DNA of 36,159 nt, taken from the NCBI GenBank assembly GCA_018666575.1, contig JABIYX010000147.1, positions 1-36,159 on the forward strand, given 5' to 3'. Numbering within the stretch: the stretch's first letter is position 1; the number at the start of each line of letters is the position of its first letter. The notes under the pieces were generated by a model, which searched no databases, was not told the DNA's origin, and worked only from the letters and a program-made list of their open reading frames with translations. A program made the translations under genes and the position numbers. The stretch is from Methanobacteriota archaeon (GTDB lineage: Archaea > Thermoplasmatota > Poseidoniia > Poseidoniales > Poseidoniaceae). Shown one piece after another: positions 1-9,744 of the stretch.

Positions 1-564
1 CCTATCGCAGTCGTAGTATCCGGATTGTATGCCATCGAATGCAAGCGTAATTGACGTTACATTAGCCACATTTGTTCCTGGAACGTCCCATGTGTAGACG
101 CAAGCTCCAGCTTCTCCATTTACGATCCATTCTGAATCATATGAGGCATCGTTCGAACATTCGCTCTCGTTGAAAGCTTGTACGACTTGATTCGGAATTA
201 CACGAAGAATCGCTCGGTGGATAATGGGGGTTGTCGCTTCTCCATTCTTCTTGTAGATGACGACATCGCCTTCCATTCCATGCGACTCATAGCCATAGTT
301 ACGATGCGATGCATCAGTAGCCTCTGCAAACGTCACCAGTGAGTCTATCGATGCATCATGGACGAGAACTAAATCACCTGCATCAATGCTTCCAACTTCT
401 CCATTTTCATCATGAATCATGCTCGATGATTCGACCACAACCAAAGGGGGCATTGAGCCTGTGTGAGCGTAGAGTGCGAAGATGAGAATGACAATCATGC
501 CGCCAGCAAGCAAAACCTCTCGGATGAGAAGTTGTACTGAACTGGTCTCTTCCAAACGTTCCAC
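1..564 (-). CDS. Type I (S26) signal peptidase, archaeal Sec11-like; truncated at the window edge
   Basis: Manual minus-frame reading from a GTG at 564 stays open to position 1: VERLEETSSVQLLIREVLLAGGMIVILIFALYAHTGSMPPLVVVESSSMIHDENGEVGSIDAGDLVLVHDAS...EGDVVIYKKNGEATTPIIHRAILRVI... It has an N-terminal TM, an ESSSM catalytic Ser box, GDLV/GDVVIY boxes and an IIHR box. Not in the supplied ORF track. Confidence 0.85.
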   Translation of the reverse strand, partial: MERLEETSSVQLLIREVLLAGGMIVILIFALYAHTGSMPPLVVVESSSMIHDENGEVGSIDAGDLVLVHDASIDSLVTFAEATDASHRNYGYESHGMEGDVVIYKKNGEATTPIIHRAILRVIPNQVVQAFNESECSNDASYDSEWIVNGEAGACVYTWDVPGTNVANVTSITLAFDGIQSGYYDCDR

Positions 565-569
565 CTGTC

Positions 570-953
570 TCAGCGTCGCAGGCCTCGTTCTTGAAGGAAT
601 GCGTTCCAACGTTGTTCATGGCCTGCTCCGAGCACTGAGGCAGAGCGGTCTCCATCAGAGCGTCGTCGCTTCAATTCTGCCGTACTTTGGATTTCATACA
701 GTTCGTCGAGCGTACTTGCATGACCCTTGAAAACAAGGAATTCCGGAGTGATGACAATCAGGGCTAGAGCAGATAGGACAACAATGCCGATTGCTAAGCC
801 AGTGTATTCTGAATAGGGATCGACTTCTTGAAAGAATAACAGTTGACTCATGCCCGCCAAGAAGAGAACAGTTAGCGAACCAAATATCGTTGCCAAAATC
901 AAGTATTGTCGCCCATGTTGAGCCGCCCACCATCGTGAAAATAATCCAGCCAT
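570..953 (-). CDS. Small 2-TM membrane protein of unknown function
   Basis: ORF ...MAGLFSRWWAAQHGRQYLILATIFGSLTVLFLAGMSQLLFF...YTGLAIGIVVLSALALIVITPEFLVFKGHASTLDELYEI. ATG at 953 preferred over the upstream 1169 start, which would overlap the divergent gene at 1081. Its stop lies 5 nt before the signal peptidase GTG. Confidence 0.65.
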   Translation of the reverse strand: MAGLFSRWWAAQHGRQYLILATIFGSLTVLFLAGMSQLLFFQEVDPYSEYTGLAIGIVVLSALALIVITPEFLVFKGHASTLDELYEIQSTAELKRRRSDGDRSASVLGAGHEQRWNAFLQERGLRR

Positions 954-1080
954 TGTCTCTCCTCTTGTCGGGCTATGCATAGAAGGATTCATGACCATTG
1001 CGGAGGATTGTTTAGGTGACCTGTCGCCGATGTGTTGATATGGTACGTTGGGATAGTTTGCGATAAGGGATGTCTGCACT

Positions 1081-4000
1081 ATGCGAAAAGCGCTATTTTT
1101 AACTCTCCTCTTCACCCTCTCTGTAATGGCTCCGTTGGCTTCTTCAGCAACGACTGAGACCCAATTCAAAGGTGGCTTAACGTCCTATGAGCACACGTTC
1201 AATGGCCAAGGAAACGGTTCTGCTGGAGTGATCACATTCCCATACGGGGCAGAGGTCACATCTGCTCAATTCAACTTCCTCGGTGAGGCGAGTACCACCA
1301 CCTGGACGAACATGACCAACAACAAGGACTTCGGAAGCGCCGGAAGTGGAACTTGGTCGGGTGGACCAAACGGCTTCCCATACGGAACTCGTACCAACCT
1401 TGAAACGGCTAATGACGAAATTGGATTGAAAGGAAACCCCACCAACAACGCTATCTCATTCAAAAATTCAAATGACCTTTCGAGCACAAGTTCTGCCATA
1501 CTCAATTCAACGGGGCAATTCGTTGCACTTGGCGACCAAGGATACAACAGCATCTCAAAGCAGTTCACCGATCTCTCAGTCTCATCTTCCGCAGCTTGGG
1601 ATTACAGAGGAATCGTCGTCAAAGTCGACGATGAAGTCCACTCAACTCGATATACCAGTACCTCGATGTATACTGCTCCAACAATTCAACGATTCAACTC
1701 TACAACAGGGGCATATCTTGGCACTGCAAGTATCTCAACATCGAATTGTATCTCTCAGGTCTCGAGTTACTGGTACGACGCTGCCGTTGACTCAAATGGA
1801 AACATCTGGACTGTATCCTACTCCTATTACTACTTGACAAAGTGGACATTGAACTCAGCAAAGACCCAATGGTCGTGCTCCAGTTACACAAATTACAACT
1901 ACCCAACATATCTTACTGGAGTTGACTTTGATGAAGATACTGGAAAACTCTTCGTCAGTTATTACGACTCTTCAACATACCCAACCTACAACAGATATCT
2001 TATGGAAGTAAATCCATCTAATCCATCCTCAATCAGTTCCACATGGTCACTGGGAACTGCTACTGATTACATGTACAAAACAACTTCAACGGCAGGAAAT
2101 CAGAACTCTGGTCTCGTTGTTGATCTACCTCGTATTATTGTCAATGAGTACAATCAACAAGGTTCACGGCATCACCACTTCACCATGAATGGATTTAATC
2201 TGGACAAAATGGGTGTTCAAGAAATGCCAAACGGTGGCCACTATGGAATTTCACAAGATGATGAGAGTGGCCAAATTTTGTTCGCTTGTTACTACACATC
2301 GTACTGCGGTAGCGTTGCTCGAAAAATCCACATGTGGGGCGACGGGGCTGTCTTTGACGAGAGAACACCCTCGACAACCAGCACAACAATTATTGGAAAA
2401 ACTACAACCTCCAGTCAAACCGTTGACGAAATTAAGTTGCAGAGTGCAATCGGCTACATCCCCACAGGGACTTCAATCGACATCGATGTATCGAATGATG
2501 ACGGCGTAACATGGAAGTCCCTATTGGTCGGTGACAGTAAGAGGTTCTCTGCTGCTGGAAATAAAATCACCTGGAGAGCAACGCTTAACGGAACCTCAAC
2601 GGCCACTCCAATCCTTGATCAGGTTACGGTTCAATACACGACAAATTACTTCACGAGCGGAAATTTCTATGTACGTTCAAACTACAACAACCCGTTCCCG
2701 ACTTATGTTGCTGCAACCATACATTACAACGCCACAGTTCCATCTGGTACGTCGATGAGTGTGCAACTTGGTGGCAGTACCTCAAGTCTCTGCAGTAGTG
2801 GATTGACAACGTTTGGACAATCGGGACTTACCAAATCCTTCACCACCCCAAGCTATGGGTACCTTTGTCTCAAGGTTTCTTTCTCAACCTCGAACTCAGC
2901 AAACACGCCAATCCTTGAAGACATACAGATTGCTCTACACAGCAACGCCCCAACCCGTCCAGGATTTGAAATTCAAGCACCGTATCCAATACCTGCTGGA
3001 TTTAATCCACCATTGAATCCAACTGTTGGTTGGAGCGAAAACGGAGTATTGGTTGGTACGAAAACAATCAATGCAGCAGGACCGACCAATCTTATCGTAA
3101 AGGCGTTCAACGATCGTATCCCTGACACTGGGCAAGGGTTTGTTGATATCCCAATCGATTTGACTTCTGAAAGCAGTGGTATTCTAAGCTTAACTTCATT
3201 CAGCGTGACCTACACCATGCAAACAGTCAATCTTGAAATCAACATCCCCGAAGGAGAAATTCTCCACGAACGTAGTGAGCCCTATGAAGTCATTACTCGC
3301 CACATCGTTGGTGAAAGTGCGACTGCTATTCGCGAGGCTACTCTCACTTTGATGACGACTTCCTCGGCTGCAAATCCAACATTGTTCTGGCAGAACGGAG
3401 ACATCTTCCCTTCACCTAATGATCCTGAAGGATATGTCGTCATGGACGGAAACTCATACTCCACGCTAAACAACAGCATTCTTGAGATTCACTGGTTGTT
3501 TAGAATCACAAGTGAATTCCCAGACCAAAACAGTGTTCGATTCAAGACAGGCTGTCTTGATGATAGTGGGTCTGCAGGTTTCTCACCTCTGGACCTCATT
3601 AGCGATGAAGGGCTCGTAGTCAACCGCACCTTTGGACTTGGATGGATGAAAGTCCGAGACAATGAAGGAGATCTCGTCCGAGATGATGTCCCAAATAATG
3701 CCTGGGTCTCTGCAGGAGAAACGCTCTACTTCCAAGGGGCTATGTGGTTCATGGACTCTGATGATGCTCCTTTAGACAGCGCCTTTGACGTTCGAGTCTC
3801 CCGCAATGGATGGGTCGAATCAACCGCTCGAGATACGACGAATAACAACGGATCTTTCTTCATCAGTGTCGTCACACCTGAGATTGACGTTCCAGATGGA
3901 CTGAACTATCAAGTTCAGACCTACAACGAGCGAAATCCTACCCACGTGATGGCGCCAAACTCAGATTGGTCAAGAACATTCAAGGTCGATGCAACACCAC

Positions 4001-6177
4001 CTGAGCGTGTACAATTGTATCCAACGGATGGTTCATACGAAGCTGGAGTCAACCAACAAGAGGTCAGCGTCTTGGTGCGAGATGCAGTAGGTGTTCCAAT
4101 GGAACTGACACTCAAATACTGGGTTGAGGCAGATCACGACGTCAACAGAAACGGTATTGCAGATGATGGAGAATACGCCAGCAAGCAAGTCACAAACATG
4201 AGCGAGAGCAACAATAAGTGGTTCATCACATCAATTGATCACTCAAGAAACCCGAACATGGGCCGTGTATCCTATTACTGGGAAGGTGGCGACCAAGCAG
4301 GCAATCCAATTTATTATACACAATCCGATTCCGAAGGCGTAGTTTACGAACTCCAATCTGGGCCAGGATTCAATTTTGATGATGCAACATTCCAGACTCG
4401 CAAGGATTCCGCAGCTATCTTTACTGGCCTTGAATGGGTTGGGCACAGCGATGACGAAGCAGTATATGCAGGTCTTGAACAATCCATTACAGTCGGATTT
4501 ATTGACGCAAACACGGCAATTGATTTCGAACATATCTCACTTGTCTTCGACTTTGAAGGACCAAACCCTAGCAGAGATGCACAACGAATTTCTTACTCTG
4601 GATTGAACGATACCTTCTGGAGTGAAAGCAAATACATTCATCTCAGCCAAAGCAGTATGATGTACGAAACTACCAATGAATCAGGACTTCCTTGGATTAT
4701 TGTAACCTTTGAATTTACCTTTGCATGGGATTGGCCAGATGAAGAAATGGGTGATCTGGCTCTTGTTTTCAAAGAACGTGGATCTCCTGAAGATGACATG
4801 CTTTTGATTCTGGAACATACATTCAGAGTTGAGAATGATTTCACACTCTCTCCTACAGATTATACAGTTGAGGATGTAAGCGAACCAAGAACAGGCCAAG
4901 TGGCTGATGGAACCCGTGTTCGCAAGGACGACCGATTGGCGTTTAGTGGACGGGTTGTATACGAAGGAAGTAACGTCCCAGCACCTCGAAACGTTGGTAT
5001 TTTGGTTGAAGTCTTTGATGGTGAAAAGTTGTGGAGCGATGGTTCTCTTACCGAGGATGGAGAATACTTGATCGAAGTACCACTTGATTCCGCTAAGACA
5101 TTGCAATCATCACCAACACGTACATGTTTGATTTCAATAGCCAACATTCCTGGCCGAGGTGAAGATATGACTGGAACATTGGTTTCAACGACCCTACGTG
5201 TTGTTGTTGACGATGCAGCACCTCGAGTTGTTCGAAGAATGGCTCCATTGAATGTCATTGATGTTTCTTCAACCAACGACCTTTCTTCCATCTACGTGGA
5301 ATTCCAAGGCTCTGAAGATGCGGATTTGACCGGTTCCGAACAAATGATACATTGGGTTATGAGAGATCAAACTCGAACGGTTACAATCGGCGCTGGTTCT
5401 GCAGTCCTTGGAATGCAACAAGTTGATCAAGTTGTTTACTGGACTGGCGAAGTTGACATTACTGATGGTGGGACAATTACTCCACAAGCAGGAGATTTCG
5501 TTGGATTTTACATGACAGGATGGGATGCTGCAGGAAACCAGTTCCCACTTGTGTCGAACTCAGAAGCAAGCCCAATTCCCGAACTTGCCTTTGATGATAC
5601 AGACTTCGAGCGACAATGGGTCCGACTTGGAGCCGTTGGTCCTGAATTGAGAGTAAAGTCAATCCAAGTGTCAGATGATCACGTCTCTCCTGGTTCTTCC
5701 GTGGAGATTACAGGAACTGTTGTGAACAACGGCGGAGCAACAGATTCACAATTCAAGGTTGCATTCTTTGCAGGCGACGATACAACCCCGTTCGATGTCA
5801 AGACCATTATCGGAATTGGCGAGGGTGAATCAATCCCTATCACTGTTGACTGGGAAGTTGAAGATGTTGATAGAGTACGAGTTGAAGTCGATTACGGAAA
5901 CATCTTGGTTGAAGTAAATGACAACGACAATACTGCGGAACACGACATCAACATCGCCTATGGAGAATATCTTGGCTGGCTTGACTCACCACGTGAGCAA
6001 CCTCTTGCTTGGATTTTCGCTATGTCTACCATCTTGATTCTGATTGTTGTTGCAACAGTTGCCTCTCGAACTGCAGTTGATCTCGGAGACGGTGCATTCG
6101 CTGATGAAGAAGAAGACTGGGAAGATGACGATGACGAGTACGATGATGACGATGAGTACGACGATGACGAGGACTGA
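1081..6177 (+). CDS. Very large secreted, C-terminally membrane-anchored surface protein (beta-propeller-like and Ig/CARDB-like regions, acidic cytoplasmic tail)
   Basis: 1698-aa ORF. N-terminal signal peptide MRKALFLTLLFTLSVMAPLASSA; CARDB-like segment VSPGSSVEITGTVVNNGGATDSQFKVAFFAGD...VEVDYGNILVEVNDNDN near the C-terminus; C-terminal TM PLAWIFAMSTILILIVVATVA followed by DEEEDWEDDDDEYDDDDEYDDDED. Confidence 0.9.
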   Translation: MRKALFLTLLFTLSVMAPLASSATTETQFKGGLTSYEHTFNGQGNGSAGVITFPYGAEVTSAQFNFLGEASTTTWTNMTNNKDFGSAGSGTWSGGPNGFPYGTRTNLETANDEIGLKGNPTNNAISFKNSNDLSSTSSAILNSTGQFVALGDQGYNSISKQFTDLSVSSSAAWDYRGIVVKVDDEVHSTRYTSTSMYTAPTIQRFNSTTGAYLGTASISTSNCISQVSSYWYDAAVDSNGNIWTVSYSYYYLTKWTLNSAKTQWSCSSYTNYNYPTYLTGVDFDEDTGKLFVSYYDSSTYPTYNRYLMEVNPSNPSSISSTWSLGTATDYMYKTTSTAGNQNSGLVVDLPRIIVNEYNQQGSRHHHFTMNGFNLDKMGVQEMPNGGHYGISQDDESGQILFACYYTSYCGSVARKIHMWGDGAVFDERTPSTTSTTIIGKTTTSSQTVDEIKLQSAIGYIPTGTSIDIDVSNDDGVTWKSLLVGDSKRFSAAGNKITWRATLNGTSTATPILDQVTVQYTTNYFTSGNFYVRSNYNNPFPTYVAATIHYNATVPSGTSMSVQLGGSTSSLCSSGLTTFGQSGLTKSFTTPSYGYLCLKVSFSTSNSANTPILEDIQIALHSNAPTRPGFEIQAPYPIPAGFNPPLNPTVGWSENGVLVGTKTINAAGPTNLIVKAFNDRIPDTGQGFVDIPIDLTSESSGILSLTSFSVTYTMQTVNLEINIPEGEILHERSEPYEVITRHIVGESATAIREATLTLMTTSSAANPTLFWQNGDIFPSPNDPEGYVVMDGNSYSTLNNSILEIHWLFRITSEFPDQNSVRFKTGCLDDSGSAGFSPLDLISDEGLVVNRTFGLGWMKVRDNEGDLVRDDVPNNAWVSAGETLYFQGAMWFMDSDDAPLDSAFDVRVSRNGWVESTARDTTNNNGSFFISVVTPEIDVPDGLNYQVQTYNERNPTHVMAPNSDWSRTFKVDATPPERVQLYPTDGSYEAGVNQQEVSVLVRDAVGVPMELTLKYWVEADHDVNRNGIADDGEYASKQVTNMSESNNKWFITSIDHSRNPNMGRVSYYWEGGDQAGNPIYYTQSDSEGVVYELQSGPGFNFDDATFQTRKDSAAIFTGLEWVGHSDDEAVYAGLEQSITVGFIDANTAIDFEHISLVFDFEGPNPSRDAQRISYSGLNDTFWSESKYIHLSQSSMMYETTNESGLPWIIVTFEFTFAWDWPDEEMGDLALVFKERGSPEDDMLLILEHTFRVENDFTLSPTDYTVEDVSEPRTGQVADGTRVRKDDRLAFSGRVVYEGSNVPAPRNVGILVEVFDGEKLWSDGSLTEDGEYLIEVPLDSAKTLQSSPTRTCLISIANIPGRGEDMTGTLVSTTLRVVVDDAAPRVVRRMAPLNVIDVSSTNDLSSIYVEFQGSEDADLTGSEQMIHWVMRDQTRTVTIGAGSAVLGMQQVDQVVYWTGEVDITDGGTITPQAGDFVGFYMTGWDAAGNQFPLVSNSEASPIPELAFDDTDFERQWVRLGAVGPELRVKSIQVSDDHVSPGSSVEITGTVVNNGGATDSQFKVAFFAGDDTTPFDVKTIIGIGEGESIPITVDWEVEDVDRVRVEVDYGNILVEVNDNDNTAEHDINIAYGEYLGWLDSPREQPLAWIFAMSTILILIVVATVASRTAVDLGDGAFADEEEDWEDDDDEYDDDDEYDDDED

Positions 6178-6247
6178 AGTTCTCTAACGAACTACAAATC
6201 CTCAAGAAGGAAGCCCAATCACCACTCTCTACGGGGAGGGGGAGAGT

Positions 6248-9200
6248 ATGTCAAATGTATTTTCCCAATTGCACCCACAATTGCAATCGTTCATAGCAGA
6301 GCGAGGTTGGAATCCGACCCCTATTCAGGAGGCAGCTTTGCCTGAACTCTCTGCAGGAAACGACCGCCTCCTCATCGCTCCAACAGGATCTGGAAAAACA
6401 CTCGCAGCCGTATTACCACTTCTTCATCGATGCAAAGTAGAGGAATGGGATCCACTTGCTATTCTTTACATCACGCCCCTTCGAGCCCTCAATCGAGACG
6501 TCGACCGCCGCCTTGCTGAATTAAGTGAAGCTCTCGAGTTACGATTCGCACTTCGACATGGCGATACAACCACGAGTGAACGGGCCCGACAAGTTAGGAA
6601 ACCTCCACATCTCTTGGTTACAACACCTGAAACCTTCCAATTAATGTTCACTGGACATCGATTACGTGGCCTTCTTAGTAGTGTAAAAGCAGTGATTATT
6701 GACGAAGTTCACGATTTGGCTGGTGGCGAACGTGGATGGCAATTACGCCTTGGTCTTGAGCGATTGGAAGCATTGAGTGGACAACGCCTTCAGCGAATTG
6801 GTCTCTCAGCGACTGTTGGCAATCCAAAACAAGTTGCAGAGTGGATGGCTTCTGAATCATGTATTCCAATTAATGCCCCTGCAGAGCGTTCTACAGTCCT
6901 CTCAGTTGAAACTGCACCTCCATTGCCTGAGGATGAGGTGGGAGCGATAGAAATGCGTCTATCACCTAGAGCACACGCTACGTTTCGACTTCTTGCAGAA
7001 CTTGTTGGGAAAGACCCACCCTGCCTCGTGTTTGTAAACAGTCGGAATGCAGCCGAAACAGTTGCACAGCGTTTGCAAACAATGGCTCCACAACTCAATA
7101 TTGGTGTTCACCATGGAAGTTTGGCTGCAGAAACACGGCAAGAAATGGAAGAGAATATTCGAAACGGTTCACTTCATGCCCTTATCTGCACTTCAAGTCT
7201 TGAACTTGGAATCGATGTTGGTTCGATTCAAAAAATCGTTCAACTAGAAAGCCCTCGTTCTGTAGACAGAATGCTTCAGCGTGTTGGTCGTGCTGATCAC
7301 CGGATCGGTGGAATTGGTCGCGGCCACCTTCTAGCTTGGGAAACTGATGGTATTGCAGAAGCAGCAGTTGTCGCTCATCGCTCCCACATGGGCTACATTG
7401 AGGATGTTGAGTGGAGAAAGCGTCCATACAGTATTGCTGCGAACCAAATCATGCTCATGGCTCATAGTTTCAAGGTTGTTCCAATTGATGAAGTTCATGA
7501 AACATTTTCTAATGCTGAGCAATTCGAAAACTGGGAACGAAAAGATACTGAGACGATGCTTGCAGTTCTGTCCGACCGTTGGCTCCTTCGATATGCCATT
7601 GATGTAAACGAACGACCGTGGTACCGATGGCCAAAAAGCCTCTATCTTGAAGCAAAGGGATTGGTTCCTGAGGAAGAGAATTGGCCTGATGAGTTACCTC
7701 GATACGATGTTCCAGATGAAGAAATTCCATCGGAGTATAAATCTCGAAAACTACCGATACCGAAGCGTTTCAAGAATGGATGGTTTTCTTCTGCTGGTCG
7801 AACACGCAAGTGGGTGGAAAGCCATCTTTCGATGATACCTGACAAGCAATCATACCGGGTACGAGATGTTGTAACACGTCGAACGATTGGAAATGTAGAC
7901 GAATCCTTTGTGCTTGAACTCAATGGGAGTGGAGAGGAAGAAGATGGACGTATACGTCAGTTCGTTATGGCTGGAAGAACATGGACAATTGTTGATGCTG
8001 ATCCAGAACAAAGCGAAGTTCTCGTCGCTCCTGTCTCAATGCAAGGTGAAGCGCCAACGTGGGTTGGTGAACTCCCGCCAGTTCCTGCTGCAGTAGCTCG
8101 AAACATTGGTCGACTTCGCCGTCTTATTGCAGAAGATTTCAATCTGCTAGAACCCAGAGGGTCTGACCAGATTGACCCAGCAGGTGTTCTGACTCACGAT
8201 GGAAAGCCATTGGCTGATTATCCACTCGATGGAGAAGCACTTGGCCTTCTTGCAGATACAATCACTCGGCATATCGACGCAACTGAAGCATTACCGGATG
8301 ATCAAACCATTACAATCGAGCGTCGTTCTGAAGCACTTGTCATCAACATCTGTCAAGGGACGTTAATCAATGAGACAATTGGACATCTCCTGCTTGCAAT
8401 GGCCTCAACCAAAACAGGACGTTGGGGAGGCTTAATGGTTGAACCAACACGAATTCATCTCTCAGGTTCGGATTTAGAACCTCACGATGTTGTTGATTGG
8501 CTCAATGAACTCCCAGCCGACGGAATCGAAGGACTCCTTGCAGTTACGCTTCCAAATTCACGACAAGTTCGATGGCGATTTGCACAAGTGGCCAAGACCT
8601 TTGGAATCTTACGTCATGGCGTAGATCCACGTAAAATCAATCTTGGCGCGCTTGTACGAAAGTATCGAGGAACCATCGTTGTCGATGAAGTTCTCAGTAA
8701 ACTCTACTTCGAACGCATGGACATTCAAGGTGCGAAAGATGTCCTACAAGGAATACAATCTGGACTACTCGACATTGTCGTTACGCCAACAGGACCACTA
8801 GGTGTATCTGATCGAAGCCAACGAGACCTTCTCCTTCCGAATTGGGACAACGAAGCAGTTCGAGCACGATTGCGACTTCGATTGATGAATGAACGAGCCG
8901 TACTTTGTTGTTTAAAATGTCAAGCAATACGTCGATTCAGAGTTGAACGCTATCCTGACCTCAAAGACCCAGGAAATTGTATAGTTTGCAAAGGACAAAT
9001 GCTTGTCTGTGCTCGAGAAGGTCTTGAGAAGATGCTCGAAGGATGGGTTGTTTCTGAAGAAGAAAGCGATCGTAATCGTATGATTCGAAACGCTTCATTG
9101 CTCAAAACACATGGATTTCCCGCCATTGTTTGTTTGATGGCAAGAGGTGTTGGGGAAGCGACTGCTCAACGTATTCTTCGAAAGGTTCACAGCAACAACA

Positions 9201-9271
9201 TGGATAGTTTACTGCAATCAATACATCATGCAGAAATTGAATACGCCAGAACTCGACGTTTCTGGGGTTGA
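6248..9271 (+). CDS. lhr: Lhr-type superfamily 2 ATP-dependent helicase
   Basis: 1007-aa ORF with Walker A APTGSGKT, DEVH box, SATVG, GVHHGSL, TSSLELGIDVG and QRVGRADHR motifs; C-terminal CLKC...CIVC zinc ribbon and GVGEATAQRIL HhH-like motif. Purine-rich RBS (ggggaggggga) upstream. Confidence 0.92.
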   Translation: MSNVFSQLHPQLQSFIAERGWNPTPIQEAALPELSAGNDRLLIAPTGSGKTLAAVLPLLHRCKVEEWDPLAILYITPLRALNRDVDRRLAELSEALELRFALRHGDTTTSERARQVRKPPHLLVTTPETFQLMFTGHRLRGLLSSVKAVIIDEVHDLAGGERGWQLRLGLERLEALSGQRLQRIGLSATVGNPKQVAEWMASESCIPINAPAERSTVLSVETAPPLPEDEVGAIEMRLSPRAHATFRLLAELVGKDPPCLVFVNSRNAAETVAQRLQTMAPQLNIGVHHGSLAAETRQEMEENIRNGSLHALICTSSLELGIDVGSIQKIVQLESPRSVDRMLQRVGRADHRIGGIGRGHLLAWETDGIAEAAVVAHRSHMGYIEDVEWRKRPYSIAANQIMLMAHSFKVVPIDEVHETFSNAEQFENWERKDTETMLAVLSDRWLLRYAIDVNERPWYRWPKSLYLEAKGLVPEEENWPDELPRYDVPDEEIPSEYKSRKLPIPKRFKNGWFSSAGRTRKWVESHLSMIPDKQSYRVRDVVTRRTIGNVDESFVLELNGSGEEEDGRIRQFVMAGRTWTIVDADPEQSEVLVAPVSMQGEAPTWVGELPPVPAAVARNIGRLRRLIAEDFNLLEPRGSDQIDPAGVLTHDGKPLADYPLDGEALGLLADTITRHIDATEALPDDQTITIERRSEALVINICQGTLINETIGHLLLAMASTKTGRWGGLMVEPTRIHLSGSDLEPHDVVDWLNELPADGIEGLLAVTLPNSRQVRWRFAQVAKTFGILRHGVDPRKINLGALVRKYRGTIVVDEVLSKLYFERMDIQGAKDVLQGIQSGLLDIVVTPTGPLGVSDRSQRDLLLPNWDNEAVRARLRLRLMNERAVLCCLKCQAIRRFRVERYPDLKDPGNCIVCKGQMLVCAREGLEKMLEGWVVSEEESDRNRMIRNASLLKTHGFPAIVCLMARGVGEATAQRILRKVHSNNMDSLLQSIHHAEIEYARTRRFWG

Positions 9272-9718
9272 TTACTCCAGATTGACATTACGAAGTTTAA
9301 GACCTGCTTCTTTCATCATACCAGTCGATCGAGTGAAATCCTCAACCCATCGCTCTGGTATGTCAGTTCCACCAGCGTAAACAACTTCGATGATACCTGC
9401 TTGAATCAATGAACGAGCGCATCGCGTACATGGAGGCCATGTGACATAGGCCGTGCAATCTTTCAGAGAAACTCCAATTCGAGCAGCATGCATAATCGCA
9501 TTTTCTTCTGCATGACAGATAAGTGGATATTTTTCTTCTCGGTTAGCCAGTCGCTCAATCGAATCATCAATACCTCTTGGGAAGCCATTGAATCCTGTCG
9601 AACGGATTTCTCGGTCCGAGCCAACGACAACACAACCAACTTTTGTTGAAGGGTCTTTACTCCAAGAACTGATGTGGTGTGCAAGTTCAATAAATCGAAG
9701 GTCCCACTTTTCGCTCAT
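9272..9718 (-). CDS. dCMP (deoxycytidylate) deaminase family protein
   Basis: 148 aa with HAEENAI and PPCTRCA zinc-deaminase motifs, and STKVGCVVVGSDREIRSTGFNGFPRG typical of dCMP deaminases. Confidence 0.9.
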   Translation of the reverse strand: MSEKWDLRFIELAHHISSWSKDPSTKVGCVVVGSDREIRSTGFNGFPRGIDDSIERLANREEKYPLICHAEENAIMHAARIGVSLKDCTAYVTWPPCTRCARSLIQAGIIEVVYAGGTDIPERWVEDFTRSTGMMKEAGLKLRNVNLE

Positions 9719-9744
9719 GTTGACTCATACGGGGCTCGTTCATC

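Noticed and set aside
410-655. 81-aa minus-strand ORF METALPQCSEQAMNNVG...
   Set aside because: Out-of-frame with the signal peptidase frame, which has the catalytic motifs over the same bases.
4681-5291. Two overlapping about 140-aa minus-strand ORFs
   Set aside because: Lie antisense within the giant surface protein and lack motifs or RBS support.
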